Positions 15,481 to 24,479 of a stretch of 64,000 nt of DNA are shown here, one piece after another (position 1 is the first letter of the stretch; each line of letters begins with the position of its first letter). A program made the translations under genes and the position numbers. Below the pieces are notes generated by a model. That model saw nothing but the letters and a program-made list of their open reading frames with translations, ran no database searches and was not told the DNA's origin. Origin of the DNA: CBDFLT01 sp965249225 (GTDB lineage Bacteria > Chloroflexota > Dehalococcoidia > Lucifugimonadales > G963668185); contig CBDFLT010000008.1 of NCBI GenBank assembly GCA_965249225.1, positions 124,001-188,000 of the forward strand. Direction: 5' to 3'.

Positions 15481-17325
15481 TTACGCAGACACCGCGGCGG
15501 ATTCGACGACCATGTCCGCCAGGCCCAGCTCCCTGAGCTTCTCGTCGGGTATGAGGCCGTCTTCGGTCCAGCCGCGGGCCCGGTAGTAGCTCTGGACCAT
15601 AAGGTCCAGCTCTTCTCTAGTAAGGCCAACACCCTCTGCCGGCCCGGTCGGGAGGACCTCTTGAAGGGCTCTGTGGGGTAGGGTATCGTCCTTGCGCTCC
15701 CAGCCCTCGCGGATGTTGAACAGCTTCTTGAGATTGTTGATTCGTTCCCCGGCCTTTTTTAGCTGCTCCGGCGTCATCGGCCAGCCCGTCACGTGCTCGT
15801 AGATTTCCGCCGACTCCTCATATAGATCGTGGAACGCCTTACGGAGGAACTTGCACCAGATCAGGGAGTCCAGCACGGCCGAGAAGTCTTCTCCGTCCAT
15901 GGCGATGTGCCCCCGCTTCTCATCCACCTTTAGCCGGTCTACTCTGGACGAGAAGTCCGCCTCGTAGGCGGACGAGCGGTTGTGGCAGGCACCGCGGGTG
16001 CTGACGGCCAGACCCAGGGCCATCGTCTTGAGGCCGCGCGGCTCGTACCCAGGCATCTCGAGGCCCTTGACGTGCATGGCCCACTCATCGGAGCCCCTTC
16101 CGACGGCTTCCGAGGCCCTTCGGCTGCCTTCGGCCAGGAGGTCTCCGAGACCCTGCCGTGATGCGATCAGCTTCAGGCAGGCCATCACCGCTTCCTCGTT
16201 GCCGAAGCGCAGGTCGAGGCCCCCTGTGTCCTCAGGGGTGAGGAGACCCTTCTCGAAGCACTCCATGGCCCACGCGATGGTCGCCCCCGCGCTGATGGTG
16301 TCTATCCCAACATCGTCGCAGAAGTGGGAGGCGCGAATCACGGCGTTGAGATCCGATACACCCACCAGCGGGCCCAGCGCGAAGCTGCTCTCGTACTCCA
16401 TGCGGCCCTTGGACTCAGGCCCGCCGTCTTTGGTCTCAACAATCTGCTCGCAGCCTATCGTGCAGTTGGCACAGTGAGCGTTCTTCACGAAATGGGACTC
16501 GTGTAGCTCCTCGCCGCTGACCTGCTCGGCCTCGTCGAAGGTGGACTGCTGAAAGTTCCGCGTCGGCAGAGTCCCCAGGCGGTTGAACACCAGAACATTG
16601 GCCACGGTGCCCAGCGTGCGGTACTTTTCCGTTGCCGGCCCCAGGCTGCGACGCGCCAGGTCGACGCCGATCTCGTGTAGTTTTTCCGGCTCCTTGACGG
16701 ACATCTTCTGGCTGCCCCGTAGGGCGATGGCCTTCAGGTTCTTCGAGCCCATCACCGCCCCTGGACCGGTGCGCCCTGCCTGGCGGCCGCCGTCGTTGCT
16801 GATGCTGGCGTAAAGGACCAGCCTTTCGCCCGCCGGCCCGATGCACGCCACCCGTGCGCTGCGCCCCAGCCGCTCCTTGACCGCCTTCTCGGTCTCGGCG
16901 GTGCCTAGGCCCATGAGGTCGCCGGCGTCCAGGTATTCGACGGCGCCATCGTTTATGCTGAGAAGAGTCGGAAAAGAGCTCTTACCCTTGATGATCAGCG
17001 CGTCGCAACCGGTTTTCTTCAGCTCCGTCGCCAGGAAGCTGGACGAGAGGGAGTCACCGATGAAGCCCGTCAGCGGAGACTTGGCCGCCACGGCGAACTT
17101 GCTGGAGGTGGTCAGCCTGCTCCCCACCAGCGGGCTGCAGGCGAAGATCAGCGGGTTCTCGGGGCCCAACGGGTCGGCCCCGGGAGGGCAGTGGGTGTAC
17201 AGAAGGTAGGCCGTCAGGCCGGTGCCGCCGATGAAGTGGTGCAGGACATCCTTGCTCAGCGGTTCCCACCAGGCCTGCTGGGTTGTCAGGTCCACTATCA
17301 GGGATTTGCCGTGGTAACCGAGCAT
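15481..17325 (-). CDS. aor: Aldehyde:ferredoxin oxidoreductase, tungsten-pterin family
   Basis: A 614-residue AOR-family enzyme, which interconverts aldehydes and carboxylates using a tungsten (or molybdenum) bis-pterin site and one [4Fe-4S] cluster. The cluster ligands fall at C285, C288, C292 (HCANCTIGC) and C491 (LIWCKF), almost the same spacing as in the archetypal Pyrococcus enzyme. GRTGPGAVMGSKNLKAI (184-200) and DTISAGATIAWAMEC (342-356) are pterin-binding blocks. It starts at ATG 17325, seven bases after a MoaD-like sulfur carrier gene. Placement between cofactor genes and a NuoEF module suggests it shares cofactor supply, and possibly electron carriers, with the formate dehydrogenase. 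The aldehyde substrate is not known. Confidence 0.93.
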   Translation of the reverse strand: MLGYHGKSLIVDLTTQQAWWEPLSKDVLHHFIGGTGLTAYLLYTHCPPGADPLGPENPLIFACSPLVGSRLTTSSKFAVAAKSPLTGFIGDSLSSSFLATELKKTGCDALIIKGKSSFPTLLSINDGAVEYLDAGDLMGLGTAETEKAVKERLGRSARVACIGPAGERLVLYASISNDGGRQAGRTGPGAVMGSKNLKAIALRGSQKMSVKEPEKLHEIGVDLARRSLGPATEKYRTLGTVANVLVFNRLGTLPTRNFQQSTFDEAEQVSGEELHESHFVKNAHCANCTIGCEQIVETKDGGPESKGRMEYESSFALGPLVGVSDLNAVIRASHFCDDVGIDTISAGATIAWAMECFEKGLLTPEDTGGLDLRFGNEEAVMACLKLIASRQGLGDLLAEGSRRASEAVGRGSDEWAMHVKGLEMPGYEPRGLKTMALGLAVSTRGACHNRSSAYEADFSSRVDRLKVDEKRGHIAMDGEDFSAVLDSLIWCKFLRKAFHDLYEESAEIYEHVTGWPMTPEQLKKAGERINNLKKLFNIREGWERKDDTLPHRALQEVLPTGPAEGVGLTREELDLMVQSYYRARGWTEDGLIPDEKLRELGLADMVVESAAVSA

Positions 17326-17332
17326 CGTCGCG

Positions 17333-17644
17333 TCAGCCCCCCGCCTGGCTTGAGAACAGCAGGACCGTGTCTCCCGGCTTCAGCTGAAGCCGCTGGTCGG
17401 AGACGAACCTGGTCCCGTTCAGGTTGAAGGTATAGCTTTCCAGCAGGCTGGAGCCGTCTTCCCGGACGACCTTGCCCAGAAGCTCGGGACAGCTTTGCGC
17501 CAGGGCCGCCACCAGGTCGCCGGGGTCTGCATCGTCCGGCACAGCTAGCTCCACAAGCCGGCGGCCGGTCGCCAGCCTGGCGATTCCGAAGAGCTCAACC
17601 TTGATGTCGATCAGCGGCGGCGCTGTCCTTTGTGCTTTGGCCAA
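17333..17644 (-). CDS. moaD: MoaD/ThiS-family sulfur carrier protein
   Basis: A 103-residue ubiquitin-like sulfur carrier. Strand-rich segments (IDIKVELFGIARLATG, YTFNLNGTRFV, LKPGDTVLLFSSQAGG) match the beta-grasp fold, and the chain ends exactly in Gly-Gly, which is adenylated and thiocarboxylated in MoaD. It is slightly longer than a typical MoaD at the N-terminus. It is directly upstream of the aor gene (7 bases); MoaD-like genes often pair with AOR-type genes. A molybdopterin synthase sulfur donor is the likeliest role. No moaE is present in the window. Confidence 0.85.
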   Translation of the reverse strand: MAKAQRTAPPLIDIKVELFGIARLATGRRLVELAVPDDADPGDLVAALAQSCPELLGKVVREDGSSLLESYTFNLNGTRFVSDQRLQLKPGDTVLLFSSQAGG

Positions 17645-17753
17645 TTGCGATACCCCGGTCTATTAGAAGCTAGTTCAAACTGTTTGTCTGGCGGGAGCAG
17701 GTGGAGGGTTGACCTTGGGCTTTACAGCCCTGAGGGCAGACATACTCCTGGCC

Positions 17754-18407
17754 CTATCGTCCCTCCTCGGCCAGGGCCAGGGCGCGGTCCAGGTCCTCCT
17801 GGGTGTTGATGTTGAAGAAGCTTAGACCGTCTGGGTCGAAGGTGTCCACCACCTCCTCGGGTACGAGCTTGACTCGTACGTCGTCGAAGAAGCCGGCTAT
17901 CTTGAGCTGGCGGTTTTGCAGCCTGCGCTCCATGTGAGGCAGGCAGGCCTTGCCGTAGATGGAGTGAGTCGGCTCCGGACGGCCGCCCAGCACCGGCACT
18001 ACTGCGTCGTAGCCTTCCCTGAGGCAAAGCATATGCTGGAAAAGTTCTACATTCAGGAAGGGCATGTCGCAGGCTACTACGATGCCCCAGGGCATATCCG
18101 CGGCGGTCAGGCCGGTGAAGATGCCGCCCAGCGAGCCGCTGTCTGGATAGATGTCCACGGCCACCTTGGCCGACTTCGGCAGGGGCAGGACCGACGCGCG
18201 CTCCTCGTCCGCCACCACTACAACTGTCTGACCCGATATCTGTGACATCCGATCGAGGACCCGCTTGATCAGAGGCTCACCGCCCACCGGCTCGATGGCC
18301 TTGTCTCGCCCCAGCCTGCGGCTCATGCCACCGGCCAGGATGATTCCCGTTACGTCCACACCAACACCTGTGGTCCGTCCCCTTGAGCCAAGGTTAGCAT
18401 AGTTCAC
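17754..18407 (-). CDS. mobA: Molybdenum cofactor guanylyltransferase MobA
   Basis: A 217-residue nucleotidyltransferase that attaches GMP to molybdopterin, giving the dinucleotide cofactor used by DMSO-reductase-type enzymes such as FdhA. The signature IILAGGMSRRLGRDK (about 22-36) carries the GTP-binding glycines and Lys. PDSGSLGGIFTGL and VVACDMPFLN (metal-binding Asp) follow. Two starts are possible: GTG at 18407, which overlaps the upstream stop as GTGA, and GTG at 18359, which gives the normal N-terminus. The first is used for coordinates. The gene belongs to the moeA-moeA/PBP-mobA-moaD-aor series. Confidence 0.92.
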   Translation of the reverse strand: MNYANLGSRGRTTGVGVDVTGIILAGGMSRRLGRDKAIEPVGGEPLIKRVLDRMSQISGQTVVVVADEERASVLPLPKSAKVAVDIYPDSGSLGGIFTGLTAADMPWGIVVACDMPFLNVELFQHMLCLREGYDAVVPVLGGRPEPTHSIYGKACLPHMERRLQNRQLKIAGFFDDVRVKLVPEEVVDTFDPDGLSFFNINTQEDLDRALALAEEGR

Positions 18408-20374
18408 TCAGGGTCGCCAACGACTTCGGCGACCACCTGACCCGTTAGCGACGTGTCGTAGCCGCCCATCGCCTGGACCTCCCGTTGAAATTCGCCGCCG
18501 CGTATGATGTCGAGAAGAGGCTTGAGGAAATCGCCTTGGTAGTATTCGAGAGGGACCACAAGGTCGTACTGCTCGGTCTGCAGCGGCACGAAATCCAGGT
18601 CCAACGCCCTTGCGGCGGAGAGGACTCCAAGGCCTGCATCAGCCCGGCCTCCTGCCACGGCCGCGGCCACCGCCATGTGGGTGTACTCCTCCCGGTCGTA
18701 GCCCGATATCCTCTCGGCGGGAATGTCCTCTTGCTTCAGCATGTAGTCCAGGAGCATTCGGGTTCCCGAGCCGCGCTGCCGGTTGATGAATTTCACCCCA
18801 TCTTCTCTCAAGTCGGCCAGCGAAGTTACTTTTGCGGGGTTTCCTTTCGGAACCATCAGCCCCTGGGTGCGCTGCACCAGGTTCATAACGACAACTGCAC
18901 GGCTTTTCACGTAGCGGCGCACGTAAGTAAGGTTGTATTCGCCGGTCTCCTCGTCCAAAAGGTGGGACCCGGCCAGGTGGGCCTCGCCCCGATTCAGCGC
19001 CATGAGGCCGCCCAGGCTTCCGATGTTGGAGGATGCCAGGCTCCGGTCTGAGTGGATGCGATTGAGGTGGCTGGTCAGCAGGTCCAGCGTGGGGTCGTGG
19101 CTGCCAATGGCCACTATGGTGCCCTCAATCTCGTTCTCGGGTCGCAGCAGTTCTACGGTGACCTCCTGACCGTCGCTCACGCCCTCCGAGAACCTGGGTA
19201 TGGTCACCAGGCCGTCGGCGCGGACCAGCGACATGATTACTCCCGCGCCGCGCTGGACAGGCGTGGCCACCAGCTTGTCGCCCACACGTCCCAGCCTCAC
19301 TCGGAGGAACTCGTCCTCGCCGATGGGCGAGAGCACCTTACGGGTCATGGTCGCGTTTATCTTGTGTCGCTCGGCCGTCACCACACCCAGCTTGCGCTCG
19401 ATCAGAGGCTTTACGAATATCTCACAGGTCAGCGCCGCCGAAACGGCGTATCCTGGGATACCAAGAACGGGGGTGTCGTCGACCACGCCCAGCACCACGG
19501 GATGGCCGGGCCGCAGAGCGACGCCATGGACCAGGAGTTGTCCCAGTTCCTCTACGACCTTTGCGGTGTAGTCCTCCGAGCCCGCCGAGGACCCCGCGTT
19601 GATGACCACGATGTCGTGTTCCTGGGCCCCGTGAGATACAGCGGCCTTGATCTCGTCGTAGTCGTCCGGCACGGATGGCCATCTGTCGGCCTCACCACCC
19701 GACTCCTCGACCATTCCGGCCAAGGTCAGGGAGTTGAACTCGACGACGTCACCTGGCTTCAGCACGCTACCGGCCGGGACCAGCTCGGTGCCGGTGGGAA
19801 TGACAGCTACTGTAGGTCGTTTCCTTACGCTGATCTCGGTGATGCCGGCGGCGGCACATGCCCCCAGGTCTACCGGCCGGAGCCTGTGGTTCTCCGGCAG
19901 CACCAGCTCCGTGGCGACGATGTCCTCGCCCAACGGCCTGACGTGCTGATAGGGCGCGGCCGGGGATGTGATCTCGATGGCGGAGTCGTCGGTCTCGTGC
20001 ACCGCCTCGATCATGATGACAGCGTCGTAGCCGGGCGGCATCGGATCGCCGGTGTCCAGCCATATGGCCTGCTCGCCGACCTTCAGGCGTAGAGGCGCGG
20101 TCTCGGTCGCTCCCACGGTGTCGCGCGACCTGACAGCCACGCCGTCCATGGCCGCGGAGTCGTAGTGTGGAGACGTGACCTTCGCCCAGACCGGCTCGGC
20201 GGTAACTCTCCCTCGGGCTTCGGATAAAGAGACGCTTTCGCCCGGAGAAAATGTGAGCGCGCCTACGGATTCGAGGGCGGCGTCGAACTTCGCGATGGCC
20301 TCATCGAGAGGGATGTCGTGCAGGTAGTACCGTCTGCCGCGTTTGTGGTGGGAGGACGGGGATGAGGACGCCAC
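18404..20374 (-). CDS. MoeA fused to periplasmic-binding-protein-like domain
   Basis: A 656-residue two-domain protein. Residues about 20-430 are MoeA, the enzyme that inserts molybdate or tungstate into adenylylated molybdopterin: HYDSAAMDGVAVRSRD, DAVIMIEAVHETDD, VAVIPTGTEL, VINAGSSAGSEDYT and GIPGYAVSAALTCEIFV are all present. Residues about 440-656 resemble the PBP-like, LysR-substrate-type domain seen in some archaeal and bacterial MoeA fusions (DPTLDLLTSHLNRI, LTYVRRYVKSRAVVVMNLV, INRQRGSGTRMLLDYML, GRADAGLGVLSAARALDLDF). The start is GTG at 20374, 11 bases after the other moeA. It overlaps mobA by 4 bases. The extra domain may bind oxyanion or pterin. Confidence 0.92.
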   Translation of the reverse strand: MASSSPSSHHKRGRRYYLHDIPLDEAIAKFDAALESVGALTFSPGESVSLSEARGRVTAEPVWAKVTSPHYDSAAMDGVAVRSRDTVGATETAPLRLKVGEQAIWLDTGDPMPPGYDAVIMIEAVHETDDSAIEITSPAAPYQHVRPLGEDIVATELVLPENHRLRPVDLGACAAAGITEISVRKRPTVAVIPTGTELVPAGSVLKPGDVVEFNSLTLAGMVEESGGEADRWPSVPDDYDEIKAAVSHGAQEHDIVVINAGSSAGSEDYTAKVVEELGQLLVHGVALRPGHPVVLGVVDDTPVLGIPGYAVSAALTCEIFVKPLIERKLGVVTAERHKINATMTRKVLSPIGEDEFLRVRLGRVGDKLVATPVQRGAGVIMSLVRADGLVTIPRFSEGVSDGQEVTVELLRPENEIEGTIVAIGSHDPTLDLLTSHLNRIHSDRSLASSNIGSLGGLMALNRGEAHLAGSHLLDEETGEYNLTYVRRYVKSRAVVVMNLVQRTQGLMVPKGNPAKVTSLADLREDGVKFINRQRGSGTRMLLDYMLKQEDIPAERISGYDREEYTHMAVAAAVAGGRADAGLGVLSAARALDLDFVPLQTEQYDLVVPLEYYQGDFLKPLLDIIRGGEFQREVQAMGGYDTSLTGQVVAEVVGDPE

Positions 20375-20385
20375 TTCACATATCC

Positions 20386-21618
20386 TCAGTACAACGTGAC
20401 GGAGACCTCTTCACCCTCATACAACCCTCCCGTGTCGAGGGGCACCCTCACGGTGCCGGAGGCCCGGACCAGTGTGTAAATCAGATTGGACTTCCCAAAG
20501 ATGGGCTCGGCGCACAGGTCGCCGTTTTGATGCACCAGCCGGACCTGCACGTAGTCCTCCCGGCCGGGTATCGAGGCGATATCGCGCAGCAACCGGGCGC
20601 GGAGCACCGCCGGCTCGGGCGGATTCGTGCACCCGCTCAGCAGGAAGATCGTCGGCCGGACCAGCAGGTCGAAGACCACCATGGCCGAGACCGGGTTGCC
20701 CGGGAGGCCAAAGGCCGGTTTGCCCTCTACTATCCCCACGATAGTAGGTTTCCCTGGCTTCAGAGAGATCCCATGTACCAGTACTCCCGGCTTGCCCAGG
20801 CTGCCTATAACATCCGCCGTCAGATCGCGGCTGCTGACTGAGCTGCCGGCCGAGAACAGGAGGATGTCGCCCAGTTCCATGGCCTGCTGGGCGGCGGTCC
20901 GCTGCGCCTCGTAGTCGTCCTCGACCACCGCGACTGGCACCGGTATGCCTCCGGACTTTGTGACCAGTCCCGAGATCGAGTAGGTGTTGATGTCGCGTAT
21001 CTGGCCAGGGGCGGGAGTCACGTCGGGCGAGACCACCTCGTCTCCCGTCGACACGATGGCGACCCGTGGGCGCCTGCCCACCGAGACGGTCGTTATCCCC
21101 AGCGCCATCAGACCGCCGACGTCCTGGGGCCGCAGAAGGTGGCCCGCCTCCAATATCAAGTCGCCGCGACGCGTGTCCTCGCCGACCTGAATGACGTTCT
21201 CTCCTGGGGCCACCGCACGGACCGCTTCTAAGGTCGTGTCGTCCACCGGCTGGGTGTTTTCCACCATTATCACCGCGTCGGCGCCGTGTGCCAGCATCCC
21301 ACCGGTGTAGGCCTTGGCCGCCTGCCCCTCTGACAGGGTTATGTCGGGAGCCCTGCCCATCGGCACCTCTCCCAGAACCTCCAGGTATGCGGGGAGCCCC
21401 TCCGACGCGCCGGACGTATCGCGCGAGCGAACGGAGTAGCCGTCCATGGTGGAGCGGGGGAACGCGGGCAGGTCTTCGGGGGAGCTTATCTGCTCGGCGG
21501 TCACGCGTCCCAGCGCCTCTGCGGTGGGAACAAGTTCCACTTCCGCGTTGAGAGACAAGTGCTTTCTGAGCACCTGAAGGGCTTCGTCGGGCGCAAGGAC
21601 GTTGAAAAACTCGGACAT
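20386..21618 (-). CDS. moeA: Molybdopterin molybdenumtransferase MoeA
   Basis: A 410-residue stand-alone MoeA. Conserved blocks are PAFPRSTMDGYSVRSRDT (about 52-69), GADAVIMVENTQPVDD, VAIVSTGDEVVSP, LLFSAGSSVSSRDLTADVI and AFGLPGNPVSAMVVFDLLV. It starts with ATG at 21618, about 30 bases below a promoter with a TATAAT -10. It is the first gene of the long minus-strand cofactor and oxidoreductase series. Two MoeA paralogues in tandem suggest specialisation, for example one for molybdenum and one for tungsten, as proposed for archaea with both AOR and FDH; that division is an inference. Confidence 0.95.
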   Translation of the reverse strand: MSEFFNVLAPDEALQVLRKHLSLNAEVELVPTAEALGRVTAEQISSPEDLPAFPRSTMDGYSVRSRDTSGASEGLPAYLEVLGEVPMGRAPDITLSEGQAAKAYTGGMLAHGADAVIMVENTQPVDDTTLEAVRAVAPGENVIQVGEDTRRGDLILEAGHLLRPQDVGGLMALGITTVSVGRRPRVAIVSTGDEVVSPDVTPAPGQIRDINTYSISGLVTKSGGIPVPVAVVEDDYEAQRTAAQQAMELGDILLFSAGSSVSSRDLTADVIGSLGKPGVLVHGISLKPGKPTIVGIVEGKPAFGLPGNPVSAMVVFDLLVRPTIFLLSGCTNPPEPAVLRARLLRDIASIPGREDYVQVRLVHQNGDLCAEPIFGKSNLIYTLVRASGTVRVPLDTGGLYEGEEVSVTLY

Positions 21619-21647
21619 CGATCCTGTGTCTCACCGTTGGTTATCCC

Positions 21648-21677
21648 ATTATACGGCGGCGTACGGGTAATCAGCAA
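21648..21677 (-). promoter_or_regulatory. Promoter heading the moeA-to-formate-dehydrogenase series
   Basis: Minus strand TTGCTG (21677-21672), 18 bases, TATAAT (21653-21648). The start of RNA would be near 21640 and the ATG is at 21618. It is divergent from, and slightly interleaved with, the SDR promoter. Confidence 0.6.
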
Positions 21678-21713
21678 TTTGGGAGAAAGGAACGTACTCG
21701 TGAGACAACAACG

Positions 21714-21742
21714 TTGACAGCGGACGGTGCCCTGACTACACT
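21714..21742 (+). promoter_or_regulatory. Promoter of the SDR gene
   Basis: TTGACA (21714-21719), a perfect -35, 17 bases, TACACT (21737-21742). The predicted leader is about 78 bases and contains a 14-base perfect palindrome. Confidence 0.5.
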
Positions 21743-21774
21743 CGCGTCCGTCGTGGGGTCAAATCGGCTAGGGC

Positions 21775-21788
21775 ATCGCAATTGCGAT
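21775..21788. promoter_or_regulatory. Perfect 14-base palindrome, candidate operator
   Basis: ATCGCAATTGCGAT is its own reverse complement. It lies about 26 bases below the predicted SDR transcription start and 39 bases before the ATG, a suitable place for a repressor site. No regulator gene is adjacent. Confidence 0.4.
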
Positions 21789-21826
21789 ACGGGATATCTA
21801 GGACAGTTCCGGAAGGAGGTCAACGG

Positions 21827-22642
21827 ATGCTTCCAGAGTGGAGCCTTGAGGGCAGAACGGCGATAGTTACGGGGGCCGGCAAGGGCATCGGACGTGAGAT
21901 AGCCCTTGTGCTTGCCGAGGCGGGCGCCGACATCGTGGTGGCGGCCAGGACGACGGCCGACATCGAAACCACGGCGGCCGATGTCAGAGCTATGGGCAAG
22001 GACGCTATAGCCGTCACCACTGACGTGACCAAGTCTGCTGACTGCGATGCGTTGGTGGAGCGTGCGGTGGAGAAATTCGGAAAGATAGACATCATCGTCA
22101 ACAACGCCGGAAAGTGGCTGAGGCAACCCACCGTCCCATATCCCGATGTCACGCTCCGTCCGCCTGTGGTCGATAGGGAGTCCACCTCCCGCACCACCGA
22201 CGAAGAGTGGCACGCCATGATCGAAACCAATATCAGCGGAGTGTTCTATTGTTGCCGTGCCATAGCCCCTCACATGATAGACAGGGGGTACGGAAAGATA
22301 ATCAACATCAGCTCCAACAGCTCTATCCAGGCCTCTGGTCGTGGAGTGGTGTATAACGTCACCAAGGCGTCGGTTAACATCATGACCAAGGCGCTGGCCC
22401 TGGACTGGGCCCCTTACAACGTCTGCGTGAACGCCCTTGCACCTGGGTATTATGAGACGCCCATGACTGAAATCGAGACGTCTGACACCGAGCTCTACCA
22501 GATCGGCAAAGACATCGTTCCGATGGGGAAGTGGGGCGACTTGAGGGAGTTGGGGGTGCTGGCCGTATATCTCGCAAGCCCAGCCAGCGATTATATGACG
22601 GGTCAGATACTCTTCATGGACGGTGGGCTCACGGCCAAGTAG
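21827..22642 (+). CDS. Short-chain dehydrogenase/reductase
   Basis: A 271-residue classical SDR, an NAD(P)-dependent alcohol or carbonyl oxidoreductase. The cofactor motif TGAGKGIG is at 15-22, NNAG at 92-95, and the catalytic Tyr and Lys are Y176 and K180 in YNVTK; the Ser is in NISSNSS. A stretch of about 25 residues (99-124, Pro- and Val-rich) is inserted after NNAG compared with short family members. The ATG at 21827 is preceded by GGAAGGAGGTC, an excellent ribosome site, so the 15 codons open upstream are excluded. It is a single-gene unit between divergent moeA and convergent fhs. The substrate is unknown. Confidence 0.93.
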   Translation: MLPEWSLEGRTAIVTGAGKGIGREIALVLAEAGADIVVAARTTADIETTAADVRAMGKDAIAVTTDVTKSADCDALVERAVEKFGKIDIIVNNAGKWLRQPTVPYPDVTLRPPVVDRESTSRTTDEEWHAMIETNISGVFYCCRAIAPHMIDRGYGKIINISSNSSIQASGRGVVYNVTKASVNIMTKALALDWAPYNVCVNALAPGYYETPMTEIETSDTELYQIGKDIVPMGKWGDLRELGVLAVYLASPASDYMTGQILFMDGGLTAK

Positions 22643-22742
22643 GCATGTCAGGCTTCCTTGGGGTGAGGCATCGACCCTAGGCCATAACGACCTGGGTATG
22701 TACGAGCCCACACTTCTAAGTAAGGATTCTCAGGGCGCGTAT

Positions 22743-24365
22743 TTAAAGTCCCAATACGTTGCCAGCGGCGTCTACCTCCAGGGCATGCGGTGTGCTCGGC
22801 AGTCCGGGCATGGTGGCGATGTTGCCGGCGATGGGGTAGATGAACCCCGCGCCGACGGACGCGCGAACGTCCGTGATCTCGAAGGTGTAGTCGCTCGGCC
22901 TCCCTTTGCGGGTCCGGTCGTGGGACAGGGATAGATGCGTCTTGGCCATGCACACCGGCAGGGTTCCCCAGCCCAGCTCCTCATAGGTCCGTAGCCTTGT
23001 TTGGGCCGCCTGGCTCCACCAGACCGAGTCCGCGTTGTAGACCTTCTGGGCCAGGGCTAGCACTTTGTCTTCTACACTGGCGTCTTGCGGGTACAGGTAC
23101 TGGACGTCGGGCGGACCACCATCGGCGACGTCCGCCACTGCCTCGGCCAGTTCGATGGCCCCGTCCCCCCCCTCTTCGAACGCGCGGCTCTCCACCGCCG
23201 CATGGGCCCCGGCAGCCTCGGCTCCACGCTTCAATATGGCCAACTCGCCCTCCGTGTCGAAAGGAAACCGGTTGACGGCCACCACCACGGGAAGGCCGAA
23301 GGAGCGGATCACGCCTACCATGTGCTCAAGGTTGGCAACGCCCTCAGTCACCGCCTTCTCGTTGGGCGCCTCGAGTTCACGCGGTTTTACTCCTCCATGT
23401 ACCTTGAGGGCCCGTGTCGATGACACCAGGACTACCGCGCTGGGCTCCAGTCCCCTGTCCCTCGCCTTGATGTGCATGAACTTCTCGAAGCCCAGGTCCG
23501 CTCCGAACCCGGCCTCGGTCACCACGTAGTCCACGTACTTCATCGCCAGCCGATCGGCTATCACCGAGCTACAGCCGTGGGCGATGTTTCCGAAGGGACC
23601 CGTGTGGACTAGGGCGGGTTGGCCCTCGCAGGTCTGCACGAGGTTGGGCTGCATGGCGTGACGTAGAAGTGCCATCATCGACCCCACGGCCTCGATGTCC
23701 TGGGCCGTGACCGGCTTGCTGTCGCCTGTGAACCCCACAACTATCCTGCTTAATCTTCGCCTCAGGTCCTCTATGCCATCTGACAGCGCGAGGATCGCCA
23801 TGATCTCGGAAGCGGTCACCATGTCGAAGCCCGTCTCGCGGACGGGTGCGTTGGTGGGCCCTCCTATTCCAGTGACTATGGTGCGTAGCGCCCGGTCCTC
23901 CACGTCGGTAACGCGGCGCCAGGTGATCCGGCTGGGATCGAATCCCAGGATCTTGCCGCGATTGGCGGCGTTATCGGTGAGGGCGGCCAGTAGATTGTGG
24001 GCGGCGCTTACGGCGTGCTCGTCGCCGGTGAAGTGGAGATTGATCTCGTCCTGTGGCTCCACCGTGGCCTTGCCTCCGCCGGTGCCTCCGCCCTTGATAC
24101 CGAACACGAGGCCGAAGGAAGGCTCGCGGAGGTTCACGCACGCACGTTTGCCAATCTTCGCCAGACCGTCAGTCAGGCCCACCGCGGTCGTGGTCTTTCC
24201 TTCGCCTGCGGGCGTCGGAGTTATGCCGGTGACGAGTATCACCTTGCCGTGGGAGCCCTCGCTGCGGATCGCGTCGAGGCCAACCTTAGCCTGATAATGG
24301 CCGTAGGGAACGACCAAGTGCGAGTCCAGTCCCAGCTTTTCGGCGATTTCGCCAATCGGCCTCAT
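22743..24365 (-). CDS. fhs: Formate--tetrahydrofolate ligase
   Basis: A 540-residue ATP-dependent ligase that makes 10-formyltetrahydrofolate from formate, the first step of the methyl branch of one-carbon metabolism. The P-loop-like TPTPAGEGKTTT is at 49-60, followed by REPSFGLVFGIKGGGTGGGK split across two blocks, FTGDEHAVSAAHNLLAA, GPFGNIAHGCSSV and CMAKTHLSLSHD near the C-terminus. The start ATG is at 24365. It runs alone on the minus strand. Formate dehydrogenase genes a few kilobases away can supply or remove formate, so the two may feed each other metabolically. Confidence 0.97.
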   Translation of the reverse strand: MRPIGEIAEKLGLDSHLVVPYGHYQAKVGLDAIRSEGSHGKVILVTGITPTPAGEGKTTTAVGLTDGLAKIGKRACVNLREPSFGLVFGIKGGGTGGGKATVEPQDEINLHFTGDEHAVSAAHNLLAALTDNAANRGKILGFDPSRITWRRVTDVEDRALRTIVTGIGGPTNAPVRETGFDMVTASEIMAILALSDGIEDLRRRLSRIVVGFTGDSKPVTAQDIEAVGSMMALLRHAMQPNLVQTCEGQPALVHTGPFGNIAHGCSSVIADRLAMKYVDYVVTEAGFGADLGFEKFMHIKARDRGLEPSAVVLVSSTRALKVHGGVKPRELEAPNEKAVTEGVANLEHMVGVIRSFGLPVVVAVNRFPFDTEGELAILKRGAEAAGAHAAVESRAFEEGGDGAIELAEAVADVADGGPPDVQYLYPQDASVEDKVLALAQKVYNADSVWWSQAAQTRLRTYEELGWGTLPVCMAKTHLSLSHDRTRKGRPSDYTFEITDVRASVGAGFIYPIAGNIATMPGLPSTPHALEVDAAGNVLGL

Positions 24366-24479
24366 TTGGACTCCTCGGTGTGCGCGGCGACTATGCCTGG
24401 TAGGATATGCCGGGTCGCCTATCGCAGCCGCCCGGCGGCCAGCCCGAACCAGATGGCCCTGATTCAGAAGGGCCTGATA

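Noticed and set aside
19052..20092. 346-codon plus-strand frame inside moeA-PBP
   Set aside because: Antisense to a complete two-domain gene; composition typical of shadow frames.
21671..22711. 346-codon minus-strand frame opposite the SDR gene
   Set aside because: The plus-strand SDR has all catalytic motifs and a strong ribosome site; the reverse frame has none.
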